Origin: Microbacterium sp. SORGH_AS_0428
Lineage (GTDB): Bacteria; Actinomycetota; Actinomycetes; Actinomycetales; Microbacteriaceae
DNA length: 64,000 bases
Direction: 5' to 3'
Assembly: GCF_031453615.1 (NCBI RefSeq)
Contig: NZ_JAVIZT010000001.1
Span: 1,240,001 to 1,304,000 of the forward strand
Within the stretch, counting starts at the first letter, position 1. Each line of letters begins with the position of its first letter. The position numbers and the translations under genes were made by a program. Below, piece after piece: positions 9,080 through 16,372 of this stretch. The notes beneath the pieces were generated by a model. That model made no database searches. It saw only the letters and a list, made by a program, of their open reading frames with translations, and was not told the DNA's origin.

Positions 9080-9471
9080 CGTTGATGGGATGCGGCGGAC
9101 GGTGCTCGCATCCCTCGTTCTTTATTCACGGTCTGCGGCGCCGATCCGCGCCGCGAAAGGGAGTTGAGTAGGGCACGTGGACGCAGAGAGTGCGACACGG
9201 GTGCCGGTGGAGGCAGACCCCTGCGGTGGGTTGGCGGTCTCTCTCCCCGACACGCCTTCCGTGTCGTGACGTGTTCGCCGGTTCCCGCACAAGCGCAGAC
9301 GTCGGGACCGGCCACGATCTGCACCCGCACTCGGACCGCTGCGCGGCGTTTCGACGCCGTCGCAGCGGTCCGAGTGGTTCGATGTCGAGCCGGTCGTGTC
9401 GCGGTGGGGCGGGCGGGGCTCGGGATGCCGATCGCCCCCCTCACCGCGAGACGACCGGCCCGCGCGCCGGG
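9080..9471. other. Non-coding stretch between convergent genes with a 21-bp hairpin
   Basis: No frame here looks coding. The notable structure is at 9328-9376: a 16-bp arm CACTCGGACCGCTGCG and its exact complement, with an inner 5-bp stem CGGCG/CGCCG, a six-base loop and one bulged T, giving a 21-bp stem. It could be a terminator for the minus-strand flavin reductase gene (stop at 9472), but the distance of about 95 bases and lack of a U tract make that uncertain. The rest matches no RNA family I can recognise. Confidence 0.5.
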
Positions 9472-10026
9472 TCAGGATGCGGCCAGGCTCCCCACGCCGC
9501 CGTCGTGATAGACGAGCGGCGCCGTGCCGCGATGACTCGATCCGCCGAGCACCTCCAGCACGACGAGTCGGTGATCGCCCAGGGGCTCGTCGCTGTGCAC
9601 GCGGCACTCGAGCCACATCCGCGCGCCGTCGATGAGGATGGCGCCGCCGTCGGTCTGCGCGGTGACGAGGCCGGCGAACCGGTCCCCCGACCGCGACGCG
9701 AGCGTGCGTACCGCTGCCGCGTTCTCCTCACCGAGCACCGAGACACCGATACGTGCGGCGCCGGCGATCAGCGGCCAGGTGCGGGAGGACTGTTGAGCGG
9801 AGAAGAGCACGAGCGGGGGATCGAACGAGATGCCGAGGGCGAACGAGGTCGCCACCATCGCCTGCGGCCCCTCCGAGGTGAGCGCGCAGATCGCCGCGAT
9901 CCCGGTGGGATGCTGCGCGAACATGTCGCGCACCGCATCCGCATCCTTCGGCGCGGCGGGCAGGACGGTACGGGCGATCCCGTCGGGTCCGGGGACGATC
10001 TGCGCCCACGGGTGATTCCAGGTCAT
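9472..10026 (-). CDS. Flavin reductase family protein (FMN-binding split barrel)
   Basis: 184 residues; ATG preceded by GGAGGAG. The flavin reductase-like pattern is seen in MFAQHPTGIAAICAL, QAMVATSFALGISFDPPLVLFS (FMN-binding strands and Pro-rich turn), SRTWPLI, ISVLGEENA and DRFAGL. Such proteins reduce FMN or FAD with NAD(P)H, usually for a partner monooxygenase, but none is adjacent, so the partner is unknown. It is a single-gene unit with direct repeats in its promoter region. Confidence 0.85.
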   Translation of the reverse strand: MTWNHPWAQIVPGPDGIARTVLPAAPKDADAVRDMFAQHPTGIAAICALTSEGPQAMVATSFALGISFDPPLVLFSAQQSSRTWPLIAGAARIGVSVLGEENAAAVRTLASRSGDRFAGLVTAQTDGGAILIDGARMWLECRVHSDEPLGDHRLVVLEVLGGSSHRGTAPLVYHDGGVGSLAAS

Positions 10027-10091
10027 TGCGGCTCTCCTCCGCGCCCACGGAGCGCAGTCCGCGGGCGCACAGCCACGCTAGGAAGCCGGTG

Positions 10092-10111
10092 TTACGTGGG
10101 CTTTACGCGGG
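10092..10111. promoter_or_regulatory. Direct repeat TTACGTGGG/TTACGCGGG, 11-bp period
   Basis: Units start at 10092 and 10103, about 66-85 bp upstream of the flavin reductase start. An 11-bp period is typical of OmpR/PhoB-family response regulator sites, but the regulator is unknown. The histidine kinase gene ends just beyond (stop at 10157). Confidence 0.35.
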
Positions 10112-10156
10112 AGTGAAGATGCCTGACAGCGATCAGTCGATTGCCAACAGCTATCG

Positions 10157-11476
10157 TCATGCCGCGGGACGCGCGACGCGTTCCCGCACCGAGCCGCCGC
10201 CGTCGGTGGCGCCCCGGTCGCCGGCGGCGCGGATGTCGCGCACGGTCGCGCCCGACGCGTCGCTCGACGCGCGCCCGCCATCATCGTCGGCGGGGAGCAT
10301 GATCGTGGCCGTCGTGCCCTTACCCACGGTGCTGCTCAGCAGCACCTCGCCGCCCTGTCGTTCGATGAGCGCCTTCGTGCTCGCCAGCCCGATGCCGGTC
10401 CCGCCGTCATCCGGGTTGGACAGTCGCCCGCGTTCGAGGGGGTCGAAGATGCGCTCGAGATCCTCCGGGGCGATGCCGCGCCCACGATCGGAGATCGCGA
10501 TGCGCACCTGGGAACCGTCGATCTCGACGGAGATCTCGATGGGACCCTCGCTGTACTTCGCCGCGTTGTCGACCAGATTCGCGATCGCCCGTCGCAGCGC
10601 CACCGGGTCCGCCTGCACCGCGACCGACCGCGGCGAGCGATAGCGGATGCGGCCGTACGCGTCGCCGGGAAGCACGAGCTCGGCCGCCTCCCGCACCGTC
10701 ACGGAGGCATCCGCACGGCTGCGCGCCGGACGCGGGCGGGTGGGCACGAGACGCGCCGAGAGGTCCTGGATCATCGTGGCGAGGTGATCGGTGACCGCGG
10801 AGATGCGCTCGACGGCGGCGGTCGTGTTGCCGCCGGGCTCGGCCATCAGATCCACGTAACCGCGCAAGGCGGTGATCGGCGAGAGGAAGTCGTGGGCGAA
10901 GGCGCGCAGGAAGTCGAACTCCGCATCCTCCCGCTGTTTGGCGGCGGTCAGGTCGGAGACGATCTTCACGAACCCGGCGACCTCCCCCGCGTCGTCGCGC
11001 AGTGCCGTGATGATCACGTGCGCCCAGAACAGCGAGCCGTCGGCACGCACCCGCCAGCCGTTGTCCTCGACCGACCCCCGCGTCGCAGCGATCGCGAGCA
11101 GGCGCAGCGGCACACCGCGCAGCCGATCCTCCTCGCGATAGAAGCGCGTGAAGGAGGAGCCGAGGATCTCCTCGGGCGTGTAGCCCTTCAACTTCTCGGC
11201 GCCGGGATTCCACCCCACGACCCGGCCCTCCACGTCGAGGTGCACGATGGCCACAGAGGTGACCTGCGCGGTCCAGTCCTGCACGAGCGCGCCCGTCGCG
11301 GCGTGCGCGGGGACGGCGGTGACAGGAACGGGCAGGCCCACACCGGATGCGGGTGCGGCGGCGGGCGCCTCGTCGAACGCCGGCGCGGCGGAGGATTCGG
11401 GCTCGGAGATATCGGCTCCCATCGGGACGTCGATCAGTTCATCGCTCGTCGGTTCGAGGCGTCGGGTACGCGTCAT
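10157..11476 (-). CDS. PAS-domain sensor histidine kinase
   Basis: 439 residues. The frame stays open far upstream into neighbouring genes, but the ATG at 11476 is the first that gives a normal protein. A disordered acidic N-terminus (1-65) precedes a PAS domain (about 70-185; GRVVGWNPGAEKLKGYTPEEILG, FWAHVIITALRDDAG) and a HisKA domain with phosphoacceptor His 195 in AFAHDFLSPITALRGYV. The ATPase domain shows NLVDNAAKYS (N box), DRGRGIAPED (G1) and GGTGIGLAS (G2). There is no membrane segment, so it probably senses an intracellular signal. No response regulator gene is adjacent; it may be an orphan kinase. It is divergent from the PNPOx gene. Confidence 0.9.
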   Translation of the reverse strand: MTRTRRLEPTSDELIDVPMGADISEPESSAAPAFDEAPAAAPASGVGLPVPVTAVPAHAATGALVQDWTAQVTSVAIVHLDVEGRVVGWNPGAEKLKGYTPEEILGSSFTRFYREEDRLRGVPLRLLAIAATRGSVEDNGWRVRADGSLFWAHVIITALRDDAGEVAGFVKIVSDLTAAKQREDAEFDFLRAFAHDFLSPITALRGYVDLMAEPGGNTTAAVERISAVTDHLATMIQDLSARLVPTRPRPARSRADASVTVREAAELVLPGDAYGRIRYRSPRSVAVQADPVALRRAIANLVDNAAKYSEGPIEISVEIDGSQVRIAISDRGRGIAPEDLERIFDPLERGRLSNPDDGGTGIGLASTKALIERQGGEVLLSSTVGKGTTATIMLPADDDGGRASSDASGATVRDIRAAGDRGATDGGGSVRERVARPAA

Positions 11477-11629
11477 CTGGATTCTGCCCCAAACGCGCCC
11501 TGACCGCATCCGCTCATCGGCGACGCGGCTCGCGGTGTAGCACATCCGCACACCGGAAGGGGGGCGCTCGACCGAACGGGCGACCGGGAGTGACGATGGC
11601 GACACGCATCCGCAGAGGAGGAGACGGAC

Positions 11630-12094
11630 ATGTCCGAGAACGCACACGAGGAACTCGCCGGCCTGATCAAGAAGTTCCGGTTCGCCATGGTCACCACCAT
11701 CGAGGCCGACGGCAAGCTCGTCGCGCACCCGCTCACCGTGCAGGAGGCGGAGTTCGACGGGGATCTGTGGTTCATCGTCGGCACGGGGACCTCCGCCGCG
11801 GTCAATGTCGCGCGCGAGTCGCGCGTGAACGTCTCGCTCAGCAGCGACGACACGTGGGTGTCGCTGTCGGGGACGGCCGAGATGGTCGATGACCCGGCGA
11901 AGCTCGCCGAGCTGTGGAGTCCCGCCGTCGACGCGTGGTTCGAGGGCGGCCCGGCGGACCCGGCCGCGGGTCTCCTGCGCTTCCACGCCGACAGCGCGGA
12001 GTACTGGAGCGCACCCGGCGGCAAGATCGTCCGCGCCGTCGCCGCTCTCACGGGCCACCGCGTCGAGGGCGAGAACGAGACCGTCGAGCTCTGA
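11630..12094 (+). CDS. PNPOx-family general stress protein
   Basis: 154 residues; ATG preceded by GAGGAGGAGAC. The fold signature of the pyridoxamine 5'-phosphate oxidase-like split barrel is visible (FRFAMVTTIEADGKLVAHPL, LWFIVGTGTSAAVNVARESRVNVSLSS, WVSLSGTAEMVDDPAK, WSPAVDAWFEGG), as in the general stress protein 26 group. These proteins bind FMN, F420 or heme; the ligand cannot be told here. It is a single gene closed by a hairpin terminator. Confidence 0.85.
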   Translation: MSENAHEELAGLIKKFRFAMVTTIEADGKLVAHPLTVQEAEFDGDLWFIVGTGTSAAVNVARESRVNVSLSSDDTWVSLSGTAEMVDDPAKLAELWSPAVDAWFEGGPADPAAGLLRFHADSAEYWSAPGGKIVRAVAALTGHRVEGENETVEL

Positions 12095-12100
12095 GGCGTC

Positions 12101-12128
12101 GCGCCCGGGCCTCCGAGGGCCCGGGCGC
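12101..12128. terminator. Bidirectional hairpin between convergent genes
   Basis: GCGCCCGGGCC (12101-12111) pairs perfectly with GGCCCGGGCGC (12118-12128) around a six-base loop, placed between the stop of the PNPOx gene and the stop of the convergent amidohydrolase gene. Confidence 0.75.
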
Positions 12129-12135
12129 GGTCGTG

Positions 12136-13434
12136 TCACCGCGCGAAGACCGCCTCGCCGTCCACGAGGACGAGCTGCACGTCCTCCGCGCGAGAGCCCA
12201 GGACGATCCGCGCCTCCGGCGACATCGGCGGGCCGTCGGATGCGGCGCGAACGACCAGGTCGGCACGCTTGCCCGGCTCGAGAGAACCGATGAGCTCCGC
12301 CATGCCCAGGACCCGGGCCGCATCGATCGTCGCGTGAGCCAGCAGCTCGGACGCGGTCACCCGCCGATCCCCCGTTCCGGCCGCGCGGTCGAAGGCGAGC
12401 GCGTGTCTCATCTCGGCGACCATGTCCGCGGGCGTGTTGAGGCTGCGATTGTCGAGGCCGAGACCCACCACGATGCCGGCCTCCCGCAGCTCCCCCAGCG
12501 CACTGCGGTCGGCACCGGAGTACATGGAGGACGCCGCGCAGTGCACGCCGCCGCATCCGTGTGATGCCAGACGCTCCCTGTCGCCCGCGTCGGTCGCACT
12601 CAGGTGGGCTCCGACCAGGCGCGGACCCAGCACTCCCAGCCGCTGGAGGCGGTCGACCGCCCGCTCGGGCCTTCCCTCGGGGTCGAGGATGCCGGCGGCT
12701 CCCGCGTCCGACGCGCACAAGTGTGTCGTCATGCCCGGCGCCCCGAGAGCGCCCAGCCCCACCAGCAGCGCGTCGGAGGCCATCTCGGGCAGTTCCGTGC
12801 AGGCGAACACCGACACTCGCCCCGCCGCCGCGTCCAGCGTCGCGGCGGCGAAGCGCAGCGCCGTCCGCGTCGGGGCGATCAGTGCGTCGCGTCGGAAGCC
12901 GCCCGCACGTTCCGCTGCATCGAGCCACGAGCTCCACGAGGCGGGCAGGCGATCGGAGACCATCGGCGCCAGGATCCAGCGCACCCCGGACGCCCGCGCG
13001 GCCGTCGCGCTCGCGGCGAAGGCCGCGTCCGCGCGACGCGTGCCGACGTCGCCGACTCCCCAGCAGTCGAGCACCGTGGTGATGCCGGCACGCGCCGCAT
13101 CCGTCGCGAGGCTGCGCACCGCATGCGCCGCATCCGCTGGAGTGAGGGCGAGGACGGTGCGGTAGTACGTGCCGAACAGCCAGTCGAAGAACGGCACCGA
13201 CGCGTCCAGCGAGCCGGCCGCGGCCGCATCCATGGAGTGGGTGTGCGCGCTGACGAATCCCGGGTGGACGATGCCGCCACGTGCGTCGATCCGCTCGCTC
13301 GCCGCCGGCGCGGGCCCCTCGCCCACCGCGTCGACGATGCCGTCACGGATCGCGATCCACCCCCGGACGACGCGCCGGGAATCATCCATCGTGACGACGT
13401 GAGCGTCGTCGATGACGACGTCGACGACGCTCAC
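12136..13434 (-). CDS. Amidohydrolase / purine- or triazine-type deaminase
   Basis: 432 residues from the GTG at 13434 that overlaps the upstream phosphoribosyltransferase stop (GTGA). It is a TIM-barrel amidohydrolase of the cytosine/guanine/8-oxoguanine deaminase and TrzA/AtzA group: HPGFVSAHTHSMD supplies the HxH pair, MTTHLCASD the third His, VGAHLSATD the fourth and GLGLDNRSLN the metal-binding Asp; SLEPGKRADLVV near the end is the usual closing element. Translational coupling to a phosphoribosyltransferase points to nucleobase salvage: deaminate a base, then ribosylate it. The exact substrate is not evident. Confidence 0.85.
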   Translation of the reverse strand: MSVVDVVIDDAHVVTMDDSRRVVRGWIAIRDGIVDAVGEGPAPAASERIDARGGIVHPGFVSAHTHSMDAAAAGSLDASVPFFDWLFGTYYRTVLALTPADAAHAVRSLATDAARAGITTVLDCWGVGDVGTRRADAAFAASATAARASGVRWILAPMVSDRLPASWSSWLDAAERAGGFRRDALIAPTRTALRFAAATLDAAAGRVSVFACTELPEMASDALLVGLGALGAPGMTTHLCASDAGAAGILDPEGRPERAVDRLQRLGVLGPRLVGAHLSATDAGDRERLASHGCGGVHCAASSMYSGADRSALGELREAGIVVGLGLDNRSLNTPADMVAEMRHALAFDRAAGTGDRRVTASELLAHATIDAARVLGMAELIGSLEPGKRADLVVRAASDGPPMSPEARIVLGSRAEDVQLVLVDGEAVFAR

Positions 13435-13919
13435 GCGCGCGGGAACACCGGGATGCGGCCGAGAACCGCGATGCGCTCGACGTACGGTTCGAGTGCCGCG
13501 GGCCAGCCCTCGCCCTCGGCCAGCAGCGCGCCGATCCCGACGATCTCGGCACCGGCCCTCTCGAGCAGGCGCAGTGCGGCGCCCGACGACGAGCCGCTGG
13601 AGATCACGTCGTCGACGAACAGCACCCGCTTGCCCGCGACCGCGGACAGGCGCGCCCGATCCAGCAGCAGGGCGGCGCCCGTCGTGCTGGTGATGGCGTG
13701 CACGGGCTCTTCCAGCGCGTCGCCGAGGTGCACCTTGCGGGTCTTCTGCAGGATCACGTAGTCGTCGAGACCGAGCGCGCGAGTCACCTCGATCGCGACG
13801 GGGATCCCGAGGGTAGCGGGGGCGACGACGACCTCGACGCCGGCATCCGCGAAACGCTCGGCCAGCTCGCGCCCGGCGGTCTCGGCGAAGCGCACCCCGT
13901 GATCGATCACCATCATCAA
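13431..13919 (-). CDS. Phosphoribosyltransferase (PRT type I), apparent frameshift near its start
   Basis: The visible frame gives 162 residues (TTG 13919, or ATG 13916) with the PRPP loop VLFVDDVISSGSSS and the substrate region APATLGIPVAIEV; adenine/xanthine PRT-like. The same frame continues upstream as sensible protein (TYLAQVGSQQITLPIIPV, then SDDLSIAL) but contains no start codon there. An ATG at 14007 would start exactly this sequence if one C of the CCC at 14002-14004 were absent. So either there is a one-base insertion (real or a sequencing error), or translation starts at TTG 13919 and drops about 28 residues. It is coupled to the amidohydrolase, probably in base salvage. Confidence 0.7.
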   Translation of the reverse strand: MMMVIDHGVRFAETAGRELAERFADAGVEVVVAPATLGIPVAIEVTRALGLDDYVILQKTRKVHLGDALEEPVHAITSTTGAALLLDRARLSAVAGKRVLFVDDVISSGSSSGAALRLLERAGAEIVGIGALLAEGEGWPAALEPYVERIAVLGRIPVFPRA

Positions 13920-14060
13920 GGCGATGGACAGGTCGTCGGAGACGGGGATGATCGGCAGCGTGATCTGCTGGCTGCCGACCTGGGCGAGATAGGTGTTCTG
14001 CGGGCATGTCCGGAGGCTACGCCGTGCGTGTGTCGCCCCGGTTTCGCGCCCGCCCCTGCC

Positions 14061-14137
14061 CGAACTCCTGCAAAACCGCCACCCTCAGCCGCATCCGCCC
14101 CCGAATCACCCCATCTGCAGGAGTTCGGGCACGCCCG
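14061..14137. repeat. Inverted-repeat element, family A copy 1
   Basis: CGAACTCCTGCA at 14061 and TGCAGGAGTTCG near 14116-14127 form perfect 12-bp arms about 43 bases apart. The spacer (accgccaccctcagccgcat and onward) recurs almost base for base in copy 2. Confidence 0.75.
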
Positions 14138-14224
14138 GCGCCCACTCGGGGGACGGATGCCGCACGCCACCCCGGCCGGCCCCCCCGGCCGCGCGCCGCC
14201 GTCTACCGCCCACCCTCGGCAGCG

Positions 14225-14301
14225 CGAACTCCTGCAAAACCGCCACCCGCAGCCGCATCCGCCCCCGAATCACCCGATCTGCAGGAGTTCGGGCACGCCC
14301 G
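14225..14301. repeat. Inverted-repeat element, family A copy 2
   Basis: Second copy, 164 bp after the first with only a few differences. Both lie between the start of the phosphoribosyltransferase and the end of the ABC permease gene. The rest of the 14008-14366 gap is non-coding GC-rich sequence in which I see nothing further. Confidence 0.75.
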
Positions 14302-14366
14302 ACGCCGCACCATGCCGACCAGGGCAGCCGCAGCGCTGACCGCGCGCCTCAGCGCGGCCGCGCGGC

Positions 14367-15650
14367 TCACCCGCGGAGGGCCGCGATGGGTTCGATGCGA
14401 GCGGCACGGCGCGCAGGCAGCCAGCCTGCGGCGAGCCCCACGACGGCGCCGAGGAAGGCTCCTCCGACGGCGACCAGGGGGTTGATCACCGGGCTCCACC
14501 CCGCGATCACCGACACCAGGACGACCGAGAGCACGGCCACCGCCGAGCCCATGATCCCGCCGAGCATCCCGATGATCGCGGACTCCGCGATGAACTGCCC
14601 CGCGATCTGCCGCGGGGTCGCGCCCAGCGCGCGACGCAGCCCGATCTCGGGCGTGCGTTCCATGACCGAGAGCAGGGTGACGTTGGCGATGCCGAGTCCG
14701 CCCGCCAGCAGCACGATGACCCCGAGCGCGATGAAGACGACGTTCACGTCGGCCTGCACGTTCTGGCTCAGATCGCTGCGCCCGCTGGGGGCGGCCACCT
14801 TGATCTGGTCGGGGGCGTCGGGGGCCAGGGCGAGGGGGGCCTGATCACCGATCTGCGGCCCCGCACCGACGTCGACGCGCGCCTGGATGCTGCCGGGAGC
14901 GGCCAGCGAGAAGTCGGCGCGCGCGGTGCCGACCGGGATGATGACCGCATCCTGCAGGTCGGCGCGCCGCTCGAAGGAGTCGACGATGCCGATGACGGCG
15001 TACGCGAGTCCGTCGATGAAGATCGAGGGCTGACTGTCGACGCGATTGATGGCGAGCCGATCCGCCTCGCGGGCTCCGAGCACCGCGACCCGGTCGCCGC
15101 GCGCATCGTGCCCCGCGTCGAACATGCGCCCCTCGGCGACCCGTCCGCCCAGCGCGTCGAGCAGGCCCGAGGATGAGGCGACGACCGGAGCGGGAGCTGC
15201 GGATGCGGCCGACGGGTCGTACACGGGTACCGCGGTGATCGCGGAGCCTGCGGGCAGCGTCACCTCGGCGAGCGTCGCCGCCGCGACCACGCCCGCGAGC
15301 CGCTCGACGCGCTCGGCGCCGTCCCAGGGCAGACGCGCCGTGGCGACGGAGGCGCCGGACTGCGTGCGCGCTTCCGCGGGCGTGATCTCCACACGCGTGG
15401 CCGCCGCCTGATCGAACTGGCGGGCGATCTGACCGGCTGCCGTCTGCGCGAACCCGAGGGTCGCGACGAGGGCGCCGATGCCGAGCACGGTGCCGGCGAT
15501 GGTCATGATGAGCCGCGCGGGCCGCGAACCGATGTCGGCCGTCGCCTCGGCGACGAGGTCCTGCGACGTGAACCGGTCGGCACGGGGCGTGGGCGGCACC
15601 AGCGCGCCGAGGTCGACGTGCTCGCGGGCGGCGGCGCGGCGGCGTCTCAT
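14367..15650 (-). CDS. MacB/FtsX-type ABC transporter permease
   Basis: 427 residues, overlapping the ATPase stop by ATGA. The layout is MacB-like: one N-terminal helix after about 45 cytosolic residues (LIMTIAGTVLGIGALVATLGFAQ), a large extracytoplasmic MacB_PCD domain (about 70-310), then three C-terminal helices (VVFIALGVIVLLAGGLGIANV, IIGMLGGIMGSAVAVLSVVLV, LVAVGGAFLGAVVGLAAGW). The cytosolic loop MERTPEIGLRRALGATPRQI is the family coupling signature. MacB-type systems move substrates from the outer face mechanically, working with an adaptor such as the one two genes upstream. Substrate unknown. Confidence 0.88.
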   Translation of the reverse strand: MRRRRAAAREHVDLGALVPPTPRADRFTSQDLVAEATADIGSRPARLIMTIAGTVLGIGALVATLGFAQTAAGQIARQFDQAAATRVEITPAEARTQSGASVATARLPWDGAERVERLAGVVAAATLAEVTLPAGSAITAVPVYDPSAASAAPAPVVASSSGLLDALGGRVAEGRMFDAGHDARGDRVAVLGAREADRLAINRVDSQPSIFIDGLAYAVIGIVDSFERRADLQDAVIIPVGTARADFSLAAPGSIQARVDVGAGPQIGDQAPLALAPDAPDQIKVAAPSGRSDLSQNVQADVNVVFIALGVIVLLAGGLGIANVTLLSVMERTPEIGLRRALGATPRQIAGQFIAESAIIGMLGGIMGSAVAVLSVVLVSVIAGWSPVINPLVAVGGAFLGAVVGLAAGWLPARRAARIEPIAALRG

Positions 15651-16372
15651 GCCACCTCGCTCAAGCGGCCGTCGGCGATCCGCACGCGGCGGCTCGCCCG
15701 CGCCGCGACGGCGTCGTCGTGCGTGATCACGATGAGGGTGAGCCCGTCGGCGCGCAGTTCGTCGAAGAGGTCCATGACCTCGTCGGAGGTGCGACGGTCG
15801 AGGTTTCCCGTGGGCTCGTCGGCGAGCAGCAGGCTCGGACGGCTGACGACCGCGCGCGCCACGGCGACGCGCTGGCGTTCACCGCCGGAGAGCAGTCCCG
15901 GCAGGAAGCCGGTCCGCCCGCCCAGCCCGACGCGTTCGAGCGCCGCACGGGCACGGTCCTCCCGTTCGCCGCGCGGCACGCCGCTGTAGAGCATCGGCAT
16001 CAGCACGTTGTCGAGCACCGTGCGCCGCGACATGAGGTGGAAGGCCTGGAACACGAACCCGATCCGGCGCGCCCTGACGGCGGCTCTGCTGTCCTCGTCG
16101 AGGGATGAGGTGAGCACCCCGTCCAGGTGGTACTCCCCGACGCTCGGTCGGTCGAGCAATCCCAGGATGCTCAGCATCGTGGACTTGCCGGAGCCGCTGG
16201 GACCGACGATCGAGACGTAGTCACCCCGCTCGACCGTGAGGTTGATCCCCTTGAGCGCCTGCACCTCGGGAGGCCCGGGGAAGGACCGGGTGACGTCGCG
16301 CAGCTGCACGAGGGGCGCCGCCGTGCCCGAGTCGGTCCCGGCCGCATCCGTCACGGCCGCGGTCTGCGTCAT
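15647..16372 (-). CDS. ABC transporter ATP-binding protein (MacB/LolD type)
   Basis: 241 residues with Walker A GPSGSGKST, signature LSGGERQRVAVARA, Walker B LLLADEPTGNLD and the switch His in VITHDD. The EPTGNLDxxT wording is typical of the MacB/LolD/FtsE subgroup. ATGA overlaps on both sides couple it to the adaptor gene upstream and the permease gene downstream, so the three form one export complex. Confidence 0.93.
   Translation of the reverse strand: MTQTAAVTDAAGTDSGTAAPLVQLRDVTRSFPGPPEVQALKGINLTVERGDYVSIVGPSGSGKSTMLSILGLLDRPSVGEYHLDGVLTSSLDEDSRAAVRARRIGFVFQAFHLMSRRTVLDNVLMPMLYSGVPRGEREDRARAALERVGLGGRTGFLPGLLSGGERQRVAVARAVVSRPSLLLADEPTGNLDRRTSDEVMDLFDELRADGLTLIVITHDDAVAARASRRVRIADGRLSEVA

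Noticed and set aside
9080..9471. Riboswitch, RNase P RNA, tmRNA or 6S-like RNA gene
   Set aside because: I found none of the conserved cores of these RNAs; only the long hairpin is clear.
10157..12937. 926-codon minus-strand frame as one kinase gene
   Set aside because: The first half overlaps the PNPOx and amidohydrolase genes and is low-complexity; PAS kinase sequence begins at the ATG at 11476.
12136..14007. 623-codon frame from ATG 14007 as one enzyme
   Set aside because: The first 190 codons are the out-of-frame shadow of the phosphoribosyltransferase; the amidohydrolase begins at GTG 13434.
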